Source: Loxodes magnus
Lineage: Eukaryota; Ciliophora; Karyorelictea; Loxodida; Loxodidae
Direction: 5' to 3'
Length of the DNA stretch: 64,000 bases
Assembly (NCBI GenBank): GCA_946699065.1
Contig: CAMPDV010000890.1
Span: 62,001 to 126,000, forward strand
Shown one piece after another: positions 47,857 through 61,399 of this stretch. The notes beneath the pieces are model-generated. The model saw nothing but the letters and a program-made list of their open reading frames with translations. It was not told where the DNA came from and did not search any database. The position numbers and the translations under genes were made by a program. How positions within the stretch are numbered: position 1 is the first letter of the stretch; every line of letters starts with the position of its first letter.

Positions 47857-49190
47857 ATGGAAAATCAAGCCTAAAAATATTCAAAAAGGAAAGAAGCAAT
47901 ATAGGAAGGAGCTAACGGCACTAGCAACCATCCCAAAAAAGAATGTGAAGAAATTATTCAGATAGTAGGTACAAATAAGCAACAAGATCTTTAAACTATT
48001 CATGAAAATGCTTAGAAGAATTATTCCAAATGATTAGTGCCGCTTATTTTAACTCTTATCTTCATAAACATACGGTACCAAAATAAGAACAATTAAAAAG
48101 TTGAATAGAACAAAGCAATGTAAGAATTTTTTAAGTAATTTAAGCAAAATTATGATTAAAATATTGTAAGGATTTAAGTGCAGCAAACAGGAACAATCTT
48201 AAAAGCATTAAAAAGCACAGAAACTTACGTAAAGCTTAGTCAAAAAACCAAATGGAAGTATAAGACGCTGGTGATACCAATTGAGAAAAGAGATATAAAG
48301 TAATATTTCAACTATTTAAATTATCCAGTGCATAATACCTTAGATATCTTCTTAACCACTGCCCAAATGGAAGTATAATTAAAAAAATTTGGTGAAATAA
48401 GTCAAACATCATCAATGTCCATGAAAACATAACTTTATTAAATGGCAAAAAAACAGTTTACATGCAACTAGAAAGACAAGAAGACATATAGAGAATCCCA
48501 AACTTAATAAAAATCCTAGATAAGACGGCTAAATTGAACCAACCAGCTATATTAAATTGTGAGAACTTTCAACCAATTGGACTCAGTACATATCAATGTA
48601 AAAGAAGGAAATTAAAAGCCGATATAAAAGATGGAAAAAATTGCAGAGAAATTTGATGCAGGTTGAATTAAGAAGCAACTTTTGCAGAACGTAGTAGAAG
48701 AAGAAAAAGAAGAAAATGCAAATGAAGAACAACATAAAAAAGCTTAAGTAAACTCCTCACTAATCAATAAAATGATACTCTAAATTTTAAATAAAATAGA
48801 TTTATTTTTAGTTAAATTACATTTAGAACAAGAGTCACAAAACAAGACAAATCTCTAAAACTGACGTAAAATGATAAGAAGAGTGATACATAACTACAAG
48901 AATTAATAATATAAAATACAAGATAAAAAATTTCCTATTTAAAAAATTATGAAAAAAAGCTAAAAAACACTTGTGAAACTCATTAACTAAGTATAAACAG
49001 TAATGACAGTAAATATATACCTTAAAATAAAAAAGATTAAAAATTTAAAAGACTATGGTTTTTGAACATCAACAGATAATATCACAAAATATCTTGAAGA
49101 ATGAGAAACAACCAACAACGCTTTAAAATAACACAGAAGATGCATTTAATATAAAACAAGGTTAAACATAAAACAACAATACTCATATAA
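47857..49190 (+). pseudogene. LINE C ORF1
   Basis: ATG at 47857 (MENQAQKYSKRKEAIQEGAN). A Gln/Lys-rich N-terminus is followed by FKQFKQNYDQNIVRIQVQQ and by QYFNYLNYPVHNTLDIFL, which corresponds to the NYPVQFTLNE block of LINE A ORF1. No CCHC knuckle was found in the frames I followed, so it is lost or sits in a shifted frame. TGA occurs at a plausible Trp (SKWL). Confidence 0.5.
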
Positions 49191-49204
49191 TATAACTTTT
49201 AACT

Positions 49205-52200
49205 CTTCGCAAATAGAGTGAGAGAAAATAAATTTAGGCACTTCAAATATAAGAGGAATAAGACCAAGAAAAGCTTAAATACTCAAATTTATGGAAGAAA
49301 AAATGATAGATGTCATGGTACTATAAAAAATAAATATAGTGAAAATTGATGAAATATCACATTTTTATGGATTTAAAGTTAGTATAAAGGAAGGTACAAA
49401 TCATAGTAAAGGAGTAGCATTCTATGTCAGAGAGAAATTATTAAATAGAATAAAAGAAACAGAATTGTAATATCTTAACAAAGTGGAATTATATCAGAGC
49501 AACTGAATAATTGGTATAAGTCTGGATAACAGATTAGCAATAATAAATGTCTACGCACCAATAACCTCAGAGTAAACACAACTGGATATTTTTTATGACA
49601 GGATAATATAATTTATACACTTAGCAATAGATCTAGGACTTAAAATATTAGTAATTTGCGATTTTAATGTCCACATACTATAATTTTTGACAAATTAACT
49701 AAATATAGAAAGAAAAAATTTACTGAATTTCAAGCAAGATTTTAATCTGATATGGAGAGATCCAAAATAAGATCCAACGATATTGCAATATAAGGTAGAG
49801 GAAAATTCAAAATAAACTATTTCTTAACAGATCAGTTTATTATACCCAACATTATTATACAAATTCTACGAACGCTGGACAGTAGGATATCATTAAACTT
49901 GCAGGCTAGTACTAAAAATAGTAAAAAACAGCAAATACTAAATATAGAAGGAAATCTATTTCATTAAACTCCAATAAGAATCTGTCTAGGAAAAATTTCG
50001 GAAATAGTTTGAGGAGATGAACACAAGCGAGTTACAACATCTAAGTGGCGAAAATTTCTATGATGAATAATAAGAAAAACTTTATTAAGATGTAGCTTTA
50101 ATATGTGGTCAACTACCTAAGCAATAAGAAAATACAATTAACCAAGCGAAATAAGATAGATATGAAAAAGATTAAAGCTAAGCCAAAAAATTAAAGCAAC
50201 TAATAAGGCAAGGTGAACTAAAAATAACTCGAGAATTTAAAATAAGATAGGAACTTAGATGCAAATATAGATAATTTATGAAAAAAGATTAAAAAACCAA
50301 TTTAATATTTTCCTTGAAAAAATCAACAAAAAGAACCTAAATGACAAATGAAAAGGATTACAGAGATGATTTAAAAGAAGGAAAATAGCACTAAGAACAT
50401 TAGTAAAAGAAGAATACATTCAACATTTAAAAATAAGCTGAGAAAATCTGTATAAGAATGGGAATAATAATTAATCAAATTAATTAAGAAATTAATAAAC
50501 TACAGAAATCAAAATAAATGATATAGAATAATCCATAAGAAAATTAACAAAATGAAAAGCACCAGGACCTTATCAAATACAGGAAGGTACAATAATCTCT
50601 GGAGGGAAATAATTGATAAATATAACAGTTTACTAGTAAAAGAAATATTAGAAATGGGAAATATTCCTAAAAGAATTAAGGAATCATATATAGTACTATT
50701 ATACAAAAAGGAAATACAAATGATCCATTGAACAATAGCCCCATCTCTTATTAATCATATCCTAAAAATTATAGATATATGAATATTTGAATAACTAAAC
50801 CCATGCCTAATACGATAAGATGAAGAGTTATAAAACAGATTTAAGCCAAGTAAATAATGCGTTCATCAAATCTTCAAATTAAGGACTATATAAGAATAAT
50901 TTTATTAAAAAAATACAAAAGTAGTTGTAATTTTTATTTATATAAAGAAAGCCCTAGACTCCGTAATAAGATTGGACATATGACACTGCTAAATGAAATT
51001 AAGTTCCAGAAAAGTTAATAAAACTACTTACCGAAATATCTAAGAAAAAACATCAAATTAAAATAAGTGATCTTCTTTCAGATAAATTTACGTCAGAAAA
51101 AGGAGTCAAATAAAGATTAACGTGTTCCCCTAATCTTTTTAATATTATAATAAAACACTTACTAAGAGAACTAAGAGTAAAAAAGATTGGAGTAACAATG
51201 GAATTTGAGACAGAATACTATATAATGAATAGATACTGTGGCATACTTGCATATGAAGATGATATAGCATGCATAGTGCAACCAATCAATTGTAAGAACT
51301 ACTTGAAACTTTAGCAACATAATCTAAAGATATATAATGCTATATCTGATAAAACAAAATGAATACCATGAAATGGAAATAATATGAAAAATAAACAACA
51401 ATAAATATAGATGTAATGTAAATAGAAAAGATGGATACTTTTAAATATCTTGATCATCGAATACAGGAAGAAATATCATTTCAAAACATCTAAAATCTAG
51501 AATTTCAGAATATCAAAATTCATATGCATGAATCCTAACCAAGATCGCAATATAAAAGGGTATCACTCCTTATAATGCATAAATGATACTAAAGACCTTT
51601 GCCAATCAAATTTTGGATATGGAAGTGAAGGTATCCGATACATAGAAGAAATCATAGAATAAGATATACTAGAGAAGCTGGAAATAATTCAATGAAAATC
51701 CCTTAGAGCCATAATAGATGGGTATTTCTGTGCTCAAAATGAAATATTAGAAAAAGAACTGCAATTTACTAAAATACAGTACTATCTATGATAGCGCATA
51801 CTATTATTCAGGTGTAAATTACTCCTAAATACGGAAGCAACAAAAGATGATTGATTGTTTTAAATCACGAAAAAAAATTTCTTATTCGAAAATTACTCAT
51901 AAAAAGTGCTAGAAAAATTACTACTTAATGATCAAATTTTAATACACGATGAATGAAATGGTTAAAAAATAAAAAAACTAATAAATGAGGTTATAAAATT
52001 CAACAATAAAGTAGAGGCTATAGTCCGAACGCAAGACATGACAACAACTTTTATTTATAGAAGTCAATGGATAGAATCCTTTATTAAGTATCTACCAAAT
52101 TATCTAAGGCATAATAAAAATCGAAAATCGAAAATTTGCTGCCTGTTTAGATTAGGAGGTAAATGTAGCGGGACAGCATAGACACTGAAGGTAAGAAACT

Positions 52201-52330
52201 TAATAGAGAATGACATATGTAATCTATGCAGAAATGGAGTAGAGGACGAATTTCATATAATTGAAGAATGTTAATAATATTAATAAAAAAGAGAGGAATT
52301 ATAACAAAAAATAAATGCAATAGAACTTAA
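49205..52330 (+). pseudogene. LINE C ORF2: AP-endonuclease / reverse trans­criptase / zinc motif
   Basis: The endonuclease reads in one frame from about 49220 to 49690: KINLGTSNIRGIRPRKAQIL, VMVLQKINI (Lys where the catalytic Glu of 'QE' should be), GVAFYVREKLL, IINVYAPI, VICDFNVHI. The RT carries NSPISLINHILKIIDIW, FIYIKKALDSVIR (motif A), AYEDDIACIVQ (motif C, YEDD) and SDKTK-IP with TGA (51360) at the conserved Trp. The C-terminus has CNLC then H and C (C-x2-C-x7-H-x4-C) near 52218. The endonuclease and motif C lie in different frames, so there is at least one shift. Loss of the endonuclease Glu fits an inactive copy. Confidence 0.75.
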
Positions 52331-52922
52331 TAAAAGTTAAGCAAATTTAATGTAAACCAAATTAAATTTAGCCAAAATAATTTGAGGTAATTTTGATTTT
52401 TAAAACTGAATTTGGCCATTTCAAATAGACCAAAAAAGCATAATAGATGAATGCATTAAAGATTTTATCAAAAGCATTTTAGAAAAAAGGAAATAGATGT
52501 ATATGAGCTAAACTTCTCTCTTTCCATAAAGTAATAGGTAAAGATTAGAGAGTTGACTCAAGTGAATAAACTTGAATATATAAAATATTGTCAAGAGGTT
52601 AAAACATAAGGTAGCAAAAAGAAAATGAGATAAATTCAATAAAAAGATGCAATAAAATTTAAGAAAAGATAAAAAGAAACATACAGATGAAATATAAATG
52701 ACTAAACAGATGAATAAAATAAGAATTCAATAGATATCAATCAATGTATAATTACTTTAGGAAGATCTTTTAGAAAAAACTGATTCAAACCTTTCAAATT
52801 AATAAGTATTATATATGATAGAAGAGCAACTGGAAGTAGCACAAGAAAATCAAAGAGACCAGATGAAACTAGAAACATTTCTAGCCTATTATTAACAATT
52901 AAATTAGGTTTATTTATTTTTC

Positions 52923-52950
52923 GTGGTGAACCAAATAATGGTGGTTCCAC
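52923..52950 (+). repeat. LINE C 3' hairpin tail
   Basis: GTGG then GAACC pairs with GGTTC then CAC around an AAATAATG-type loop, followed by TTTATT-type repeats. It plays the same architectural role as the A/B tail but has a different sequence. Confidence 0.6.
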
Positions 52951-52976
52951 ACTAATTTATTTATTAATTATTTATG

Positions 52977-55248
52977 CATAGATGAAAATTATTATTGAGT
53001 AATGGTAGTTGATTGTATTAATTTAATAAAAAGTATAAAATTTAGATTAAAAATGTTTTTTATGGAACAGTAAATGAAGGAAATAATTTTATAAATCGGG
53101 AAATTTCTTAATAAACGATGATTTATGAATTTGGATTATGAACATAAAGATAATATAATTTACCACTTTAGAATAAAATTTAACCTATTTTTTATATACA
53201 AATACTTGAACTTGTGGAGTATGCATATTAGTTAAAAAGTAATTTGATTTTTGTTAAAAAAATGAATTATATTTTTAGAATCTTTCTGAACACTTTATTA
53301 GCATAAAAGTTGGAAAATTCATTATTTATTTACCATCGAATGAAAAAAAATGTCCATACGACTTACAATAAAGGCATTTTAAAATTATGCATTCTGAATA
53401 TGTATTTGCAAGATCTCTGATTCTTTTACTCATATATAGAAATGTAAAACTTTGGAAGATATTATTCAATAATTTAAATAATAAAAAATTATGATATAAT
53501 AAACTCTTATTCTATAATCAAAGCTACCTCAATCATTACTTCAAAACCTAAAAAACAAATTTGAAAGTTAACTTAAAATTTAAAAAAATCCATCAAAAAT
53601 TACCATAAAAACTAATTGATATTCTTGAATAAAATGATGAAATTTAAAAGAAATAAAACTTTGATTGGAAGACTTTAAGAGAGATGTAGAAGAAGATGAA
53701 AAACGATAAGATGACAATGAAAATGAAAGCATTAAAGAAAGTAAATGAAATAGATGAACAAGAAATACTTCAAGATGTTTGTAGAATAAGTATTAAAAAC
53801 AATTTTATTTCTTTATGAAATATAGTTAAAACATATTAATTCTATTTATTGCATTATCGAAACTCTAAAGGATTCTCTATCCATCCATTAAAATAATGAG
53901 ATAAAATAAGCATATCTTGTTATAATTAGATACTGCTACTTGTTTTTAAAGTTAAAGGATTTTTTACCCTTATTTATAAGCAATTAGAATGATTAATTAA
54001 TACACTATTATTTTGAAGTTTAGTATTATATTTCTATATTTTTACAAAGTATTCTAAAAGACTCTTTATATTCTCTTTAACTGTTAAAGTAAGAAAATGA
54101 TTTACAATGTATAAAGTTGAGAGTAATTATTATTAAGCAGGCTTTAAAACTAATAAAAATAGCTATATCTAATAGACTTTTAGTTAGTTTTAATTAGGAT
54201 AGTAAATGAAGATTATCTGTATATTTAGTTATAATTAAATATCTATTTAAAATAATAAAAATTAGGAAATTAGTTTTATTTGCTATGATAAAATAGTATT
54301 ATTCAATTACTACTTTATTAAGAATTATGCAAATTAACCAAAATTAGTTACTTTAAATTAAAAATTATCAATAATTAACTAGCTATTTAATAGATTTAAA
54401 GAGATAAAGATTTAATATTATTTAAAAATATACAGTTAGGCGGAGAACAATCTTAATTAATATTATATTAAAAATATATAAATAATCAACCCTACAACTA
54501 AATATTAAAATTATACTAAGAACTTTGTAAAGTAATTTAAAACTTTAAACTTCTTATAAATAAACAATAGAAGATAAAATATTGAACAATAGTAATAATA
54601 ACTGTTTATTTTCAATTAACAATGTAAAATTCTATTTAAAAGTATGTTTTATAAAGAAGAGTAATTTTATATTCTTTCTAAACTTAAAATAAATATATTT
54701 TTATAACCTAAAAACATCATTGCAAACAATTAAAGATTTAAAAATAACTGAAAACCTTTTATTTAATATTTTTGAAAATTAATGAGATAAGTGAAAACTA
54801 ATTTGTAATATTATAAAGAATAAAGATATGCTATTTTTTCCTATCGTAAACACATATTTAAACTAAATCATAAAACTTAAGATAGTCTAAAAAAAGATAA
54901 TTTTTTAAATAACTTAAAATTATTCAAAAGCACATCCTTGCCTTTGATGATAAAATCTAATGATATTTATATTAAATAATATTACTTTATTAGAAAGTGG
55001 AACTTAAAAATGTATGAATTTTTACTATACTAAAATTCTATGTTAAAGCATTAAATTATTAATTTTTTCGATAATTAAACAAAAAATAATATTTTTTTAA
55101 TATAATTTCATTAAATCTTTCATCTAGATTTTCTTTAAAAAAAATATTTGCATTAAGCTATTAAAATAATAAAATATTAGTTAATTATTATTTATAATAG
55201 CTTTTAGATATATAAATTTGATAGATTGAAAGATAGATAATTAAATGC
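52977..55248. other. AT-rich DNA without a recognisable gene
   Basis: A/T-rich throughout. A short acidic/basic protein-like patch near 53640-53800 (EDFKRDVEEDEKRQDDNENE) is not extendable. Confidence 0.45.
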
Positions 55249-55865
55249 TTGGCGTTCTTGGAGGATTTTAAGCCTCTTTCCCGCCGGCCTATAGAATTCT
55301 TTAGAGGCTAAAAATAAAATTTTAAATCTTCTTATCCTCTCATTCTCTGTCTTTTTCAAACCTCTCAAAATTTTTCATTCTGTTGGAACTTTTCCTCATT
55401 TTGTTGTAAATTTATTCTAGCTCATCATATTATAGTTTTTCTATCTTTTTCTTAGTTTTATTTACTGCTATTTATTCCTTTTTTCATTTTAACTATCTTA
55501 GCTACTCCCAATATTCTTTTTTAAAAGTTAATAAATTACTTGCATCTTCTTCAATAATGTACTACTGAATTACAGTAATAATATTTTTAGCTATTCTTAT
55601 TGGACTTATTGGTCAGATGTAATCTTTCTTGATTATCATATAGCATTTTTTTGCTTCTTTTGATTAATTTAAAACTAAATTTTTCGTTTATTTTTCGTTT
55701 ATTTTCCATTATTTCATTCATTTTTTGATTAGCTTTTTTCTATTGCTAATAATAAGATTAAATGGTATAGTTCTATGATATGTTTCAGAAAGATTTAAAT
55801 TACCTTTTTTAGAACATTAGTCACGATTCTATTTATTTGTTAATTATAGTTTATTTAAATATTTA
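55249..55865 (-). pseudogene. ORF1-like element relic, 3' part
   Basis: Minus-strand text in one frame contains the family signature NIITVIQQYIIEEDASN, LQYDELEQIYNKMRKSSNRM and the basic end QAGGKEAQNPPRTPS. It aligns with the copies at 13.6 kb and at 1.5 kb. The N-terminal half is missing or unrecognisable. Confidence 0.5.
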
Positions 55866-58370
55866 AAGTTATGCTTAGAAAAACTAATTGCCAAACTAAG
55901 ACTTATTAAATTTAAAATTTTTAGCAATTTGAAAATTAAGTTACCAAAACCGATTTACCATTTATAATTTGTATATTTTGGATGTTTAATTAATTAAATT
56001 AAGCAAAATAGCAGATTTTTTATAATTATAATCTTTATAAAATATATTTTATATATCCATATTTCAGAATCATTACGCAAATTTCAGAAAATTGCTACTT
56101 AAGATAGTAAAAATTTTGGTAGTGTGATTGCTTTCACAAGTTTAAAATAAATATTCTAAATGAATAAAAACTTTTTATAATACTTCTACCATATTTTGTA
56201 ATTTATAATTTTCTACTTTAATAAAGATAAGTATTTAAAAGAAGAAATTTGAAAACAAATAGAGAAAAATAAGAAGGAGGTAATTTAAATAATATGCTCA
56301 ATAAAATATTAATACTTTTATCATTTTACTAATTCAGCTTCTTCCTTTAAATTCTCTATTTTACTTTAATTTTTACTATAAGAGGTTTTTTGATGCATTA
56401 AAAGTTTATTTGGTTAAATAATGTCTAGCTTAATTTTTGATATTCATGATAAGAATAAAAGTAATAAAATATTCTATTTATAGATATATTTAAGTTATTA
56501 GCTAATTAATACTTAAATTACTATTTTTAATCAGAGTGATAAAAAATATCAGAGAATATAGATTAAGTAATCAATAGTTTATCTAAAACTAACTTTAATA
56601 TAATATGCTAGATTATAATTAAATGTATAATATCAGACAAATTATTAAAATAGTTAATCTTGCATAAATAGCACTTTATTTAGTTAATTCTGTATAATTC
56701 AATTATATTTGCTAGTGTGTAAAACAATAAACAATATGATTAATATTTATCGTTAAATGGAAGAATTAGAGAATATTTAAAATTCTGATAGTTAAATAAC
56801 TTACTTAATTATTTTTCATTTAATAAGATATTAATCTATTTTCTAATAATTTCAATAAACGTTAAAATAATAAAAAATTAAAATGAAAAAGTGAAGTTGA
56901 AATACAATGACATTGAGATTCATAACATTAAATGGTGTCTTTAATAACTTAGAATAATTAAAATAATATATAAAATGCTTTTAATCTTTCTAAAAATCAA
57001 AAATTTCACTTTTTTAGAGTTCGATAAATTTTCTTTTTATGATTTTTTCTTATTTTTTTATTCTTTTATATTTATCTTTCTACTACTTGTAAGCACTTTA
57101 AATGTCGATTTTCTTCATCATTATAGATAGTCAAATATCCATATTTTTTCTTGTAATATCTTTATCGTATTCTAATTCGAATTTTCAAAATTAAGAAATT
57201 ATCTAGAAAAAATCATATGAAGTACTTTAAGAACTTTGAAAGATTACTAGATGTAACTACATGATTAGACGAATTAATAATTTTGATTAATTTATTTCAA
57301 TTATTGAAAACAAATCTAAATTCCTTAAAATAATTAAAAAGTTAAAAGCAGAATAAATAGTAAATTGAATACTTTACAGAAAGAATTTAATTTAGAATCC
57401 AAAGAAAAAGAAGTTTATTTACTAAAAATAGTATTTATTAATGATAGAGCAGTACAAAGATTAAGTTTAATTATAATTAACGTAATAAAAACTAAGTATA
57501 AAAAAAATAAGAAAGTGAAAGAATTTTAATTAGATTGTTTTAACACAGAATTTCGAATAATATAAAATGTTTGTGATGACTAACATATATTAAGAAATAA
57601 AAACGAATCATTTACATATTTTACTAAGACAATGAAATTCTTCTAAAATATCAGAAAAAGCAAAAAATTAGTCTTAAGGTTTTGAAATACAGACTTAAAT
57701 AATCTTATTGTAATGTAGATTTAGCAAAAATTGATTATTATCTAATATTTAGAATAATAATGATTATATTTTTTTGATTTGTATATTTTTTTTTAAAATT
57801 GTAATTAAAACCTAAAAGTTATAATTTTTTTATTTATATTTAATTCTGTATTTGATCAATTTATAATTTTAAATTGATAAGCATTATTCAAATAGATATT
57901 CTCGTTCTAATTGCAGAATAAATCTTTTTTCAAATTTCTAAACTAATTTATTATTTACTTTCAGTTTTTCTTTTCAATGCTCTTATAAACTTTCTGAATT
58001 TAGTATGATATGAGATATATTTCTAATTTTAAAGATTGTGAATATATCTATTTGTATTAACTTACTTTAAATTGTAAATCATAAATTGATATAACTTTGA
58101 AAATTAATTTATTATAAGCCTAGTTTATTTTATTAATAGCACAGATTATAAGAAATTATTACAGAATTTTATATACATTTTCTTATGTAGCATAATATGT
58201 TGTAAGATCTAATATTAAGTTAACTATTTTTGAATACCTACTATAGAAAACTTATTTAAATTTTCCTTAATTATTAATTACACTTCAAGGTAATTTCCAA
58301 TAATAAAATATTAAATTTTCTAAAGAAAAAAGAAGAATAAACTAGCATTATTATATAATTTATTATATAG
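55866..58370. other. AT-rich DNA without a recognisable gene
   Basis: Extremely A/T-rich, with no gene, RNA or ordered repeat recognised. Confidence 0.5.
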
Positions 58371-58862
58371 TTGTTCGAAGGTGAACAACAAGGGACATCT
58401 TCATTTGAGGTTGGGGAAGTTAAGTACCCATAATCGACTTTATGTCTTCCTCTGCTTTGGCTTGGCCTCGAGACATCTGTTAATTTGACCTTCGGCACTG
58501 GTTTATTTCAGTTTGTAATTCTGGAAATAAAAGGAAATTATTTTTGCGAGCTTCATCAGAGGTGGGGAATTTAAGTACCCATAATTGACACATGTCGTCC
58601 TCTGCTTTGGTGATGCAATGAGACGCAACCCTGCCATATCCTTGAACCTCCAAAAAGTATTAAAGATTACGAGTATTCTGAAATTATATCAGTATTGAAC
58701 ATTTTTATCAGTACTGAATAATTATACCAGTATTGAACAAGGTTTATCAGTATCTGATAATTTTATCAGTAAGAAACATTCTTGTCAGTATGAAACATTT
58801 TTTTTAAAGAGCTGCGCCAACGAGAGTGCTACGCGCTCTATAATCAAATTTATTTATCTTTA
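58371..58862 (+). mobile_element. short composite element with direct repeats and a SINE/LINE-type tail
   Basis: It opens with a small perfect palindrome (TTGTTC / GAACAA, 58371-58388). Two direct copies of about 75 bp follow (about 58398-58472 and 58549-58623), sharing GGGGAA-TTAAGTACCCATAAT and GTCCTCTGCTTTGG-like blocks. Next is a run of diverged units of the type ATCAGTATTGAACAT (about 58690-58800). It ends in the shared hairpin tail (AAAGAGCTGCGCCAACGAG ... CGCGCTC) and TTTA repeats. Its body is unrelated to the other SINE, so a second non-autonomous family may use the same LINE tail. Confidence 0.6.
58398..58623. repeat. pair of ~75-bp direct repeats
   Basis: The two copies differ by substitutions and small indels and are separated by about 75 bp containing a GGAAATAAAAGGAAATT stretch. 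Confidence 0.7.
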
Positions 58863-60585
58863 TTTATCTAATTCGATTTTAAAAGTTAAAATTTCCATTT
58901 AATCTTTCTATTCTTAATCTATAAATTACTTATTTTAGTTTTATAATTTTTAATATTAAGAATATAACTCTTGGAGTTAAATTTCGGTTATTATTTTTTA
59001 TTAGGTAATTTGTTGAAGTAAATATTAGTTCTATTCTAATATAGTCTATTGATATCCTTGCTAAGTTTTATTTAGAAAGTTATCTATTTTAAGTTAAGTA
59101 AAATTTCTAATTTTATTAAAGTTTTGACATAGTGAATTATTTACTCCTATCATTTATGCTTAAGTAAAGATTTAATTAGCATTGGCTTCAATTTGAATCT
59201 CTTAATTAGATTATATTTCATCTATTTAATTGACTTAATTCTCATAGTTTTTCTATCATATCTAAATTTCTTGAACTATACTAATTATTTCATCTGTTTA
59301 AACTATTTAGTTACTGTAATAAGTGGAGAAGTTTGTTTAAGTAATTTTATGAACTAGTTATTTTGATAGCATTTTTTTGTGATATTGTTATATATCAGAT
59401 TTGATTGACTAAAAATAGTTCTATAATAGTTGATATTTCTAATAAATTTTATTTATATAAGTTTTATAATATATTTTGGATATTTCTTAGTTACTTATCA
59501 ATGTTTCAATATCTCGTTCATATTTTGCTTTTATATTAATTAACATTTCATTTAATTATTGGTTCTTATCTATTAGTCTTTATATATTATGTTTAAGTTC
59601 TTTTATTTCTAAAGTAAATAAGTTCTCATTAGACTAATTAATTATTTGATTTTATATTACATTTCTTAAATCAGTAGTTTAATTTTAAGGTTGTTTGCTC
59701 TGAAGATCAGGTAAATAATGATTATTTGAATTATTAGTATTAGTAATATTGTTTTATTTCTGACTAATTTCGTTATTTGAAATTAAATAGAATTTTTAAT
59801 TAGTATTATTCAAAAATTAATCTTAAGTGTATGTTATTTTTAACTACCATAAAAGGATATCTTTATTTGAATTTTAATTAGGATTTGAAGGTATATCTTT
59901 AGAATTCTAACTATTTAGGATAATATCTTTATTTTGGAAAGATTTCTTAGGTAATCGTTTCGTATCTTTCGCGGTATATTTTAGGCGGTTAATCTGTTCA
60001 TCTATTTATAGGTTGATTTCACTTTCATAATATGCTACAATTAATATCCCCGTTGAAGAGAGTTCCTAAGTAGTTTTAATGGGACGCGTATGAATTTGTT
60101 TTCCTGTTTTTGATTACAATTTTTAAGTAGTTACCTTAATAAATTCATTATTAGATTTACTTATTTAATTTGTAGTTACTCCAAATCTTTCGTTTGGATA
60201 TTTTAATGCACCTGCCTATGCTTTTCCTATGAATTTGCAGCTTCTTTGAAATTAATTAAAGAAGAGTCACTATTAAAAACTAATGAATTCTATATTTCGT
60301 CCATTTTTTTTATAATTATTAATTATTAACTTCAAATACTTTTAATTCCTTAAACTTAAATTATTTATCATAAATATCTTAAATGCATTTATCTAAAAAT
60401 AATAATAATTTCTTATCTTCATAAATAAGAACAAAGCTTCTCAAACTTTTATTTTAAAATTAAAGTATTTATTTTTAATACCTTCTTCTAAAAGTACAAA
60501 CTGAAGTCTGTTTTTAATAAAATAAATTAAAACAATAGTAAATGTAATAATCTATAATACCTTAAATTAAATTAAATTAAAAATT
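58863..60585. other. AT-rich DNA without a recognisable gene
   Basis: A/T-rich. A somewhat richer patch near 59930-60250 gives no convincing protein. Nothing else was seen. Confidence 0.45.
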
Positions 60586-60589
60586 TTAT

Positions 60590-61380
60590 GGATAATGGAA
60601 TGTTTCCTTAATAAGTCCATAACTCCCTGCATTACCTTTTACAGGGTCTCGGACTCGCCGGTGTCTCCACCCAAGTTCACTTCCGAGCTTTCCGAATGAT
60701 CTTGGAGTTATCTTTTTTCTTCAAAGCTAACCATCCGAGGAAGGATAAAAATTTGTAAATTCTTTCCAAATATTTGTTCTTATTTACCAATTCCTCCTAC
60801 ACTTTTTTCATAAGTGGAATAAACTGCCGCATATATAACATTTTTTCTTGAAAATTTTTCTGTCGTCATAGGTTATTCTTCTATTACCATTGGATCATTA
60901 TTTCTTTTTAGGTCTTATTCCTCTAATTTTCCTAGTCTCTTTTTTATGTCCGTTATTTATTAAAATGCGTTTTCATACTTTAAGAAATCTGTTCCCATTT
61001 ATTCATCAATTCTTACTATATCGCATTCTATTTCTTAATATCTGTTGTTAATGTCCTCTTTGGTCACAAATTCATTATGCGGTCTCTCGTCCTCGACATG
61101 ATCTTATAAGTCTTATTGTAAACTCATGACGTAATGTTCGAGGTTCTCTACCTTATCAATGTAATCAAAAATTATTTAAACAAGAGACTTTTTATCTTAG
61201 TTCATAAGTTGTTCGAAGGTGTAACTTTTTTTGAAATCTTGGAAGGAAATTATTTTTCTTCAGAGATTTTACAATATTATTTCTTTTTTGTCTTTGTTGG
61301 ATTTGTTAGAGCTGGAAAGATTGATCTAAGGAGCTACGAGAAGCCTTTTAGTCGAGAAAGCCTTTGTTCCATTCCGCCAT
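60590..61380 (-). CDS. ORF1-like coiled-coil protein, best-preserved family member
   Basis: ATG at 61380 (MAEWNKGFLDQKASRSSLDQ), similar to the start ATGGCGGA of the 26.5-kb copy. About 200 codons without TGA follow in one frame: DYIDKVENLEHYVMSLQQ, DINNRYQEIECDIVRIDEQM, NAFQQITDIKKRLGKLEEQD (coiled-coil heptads), the family signature KFSRKNVIYAAVYSTYEKS, and an acidic end GGDTGESETLQKVMQG. The ATG and this long frame are offset near 61180, so there is either one break or a later start. Third-position and Gln codon use (TAA/TAG throughout) look host-like. It is either a retroelement ORF1 or the host gene from which the scattered copies derive. Confidence 0.55.
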
Positions 61381-61399
61381 CTTTTTTATATCTATAATA

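Larger units (their letters stand above)
47857..52976 (+). mobile_element. LINE C: full-length but decaying non-LTR retrotransposon
   Basis: A plus-strand two-ORF LINE: ORF1 (47857 to about 49190), ORF2 (about 49205-52330), a 3' UTR of some 600 bp, and a hairpin tail at 52923-52950 followed by TTTATT repeats. It is a different lineage from LINEs A/B, with a distinct 3' hairpin (GTGG-GAACC / GGTTC-CAC) and ORF2 identity limited to the conserved motifs. Several frame shifts in ORF2 indicate it is inactive. It starts immediately after SINE copy 3. Confidence 0.85.
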
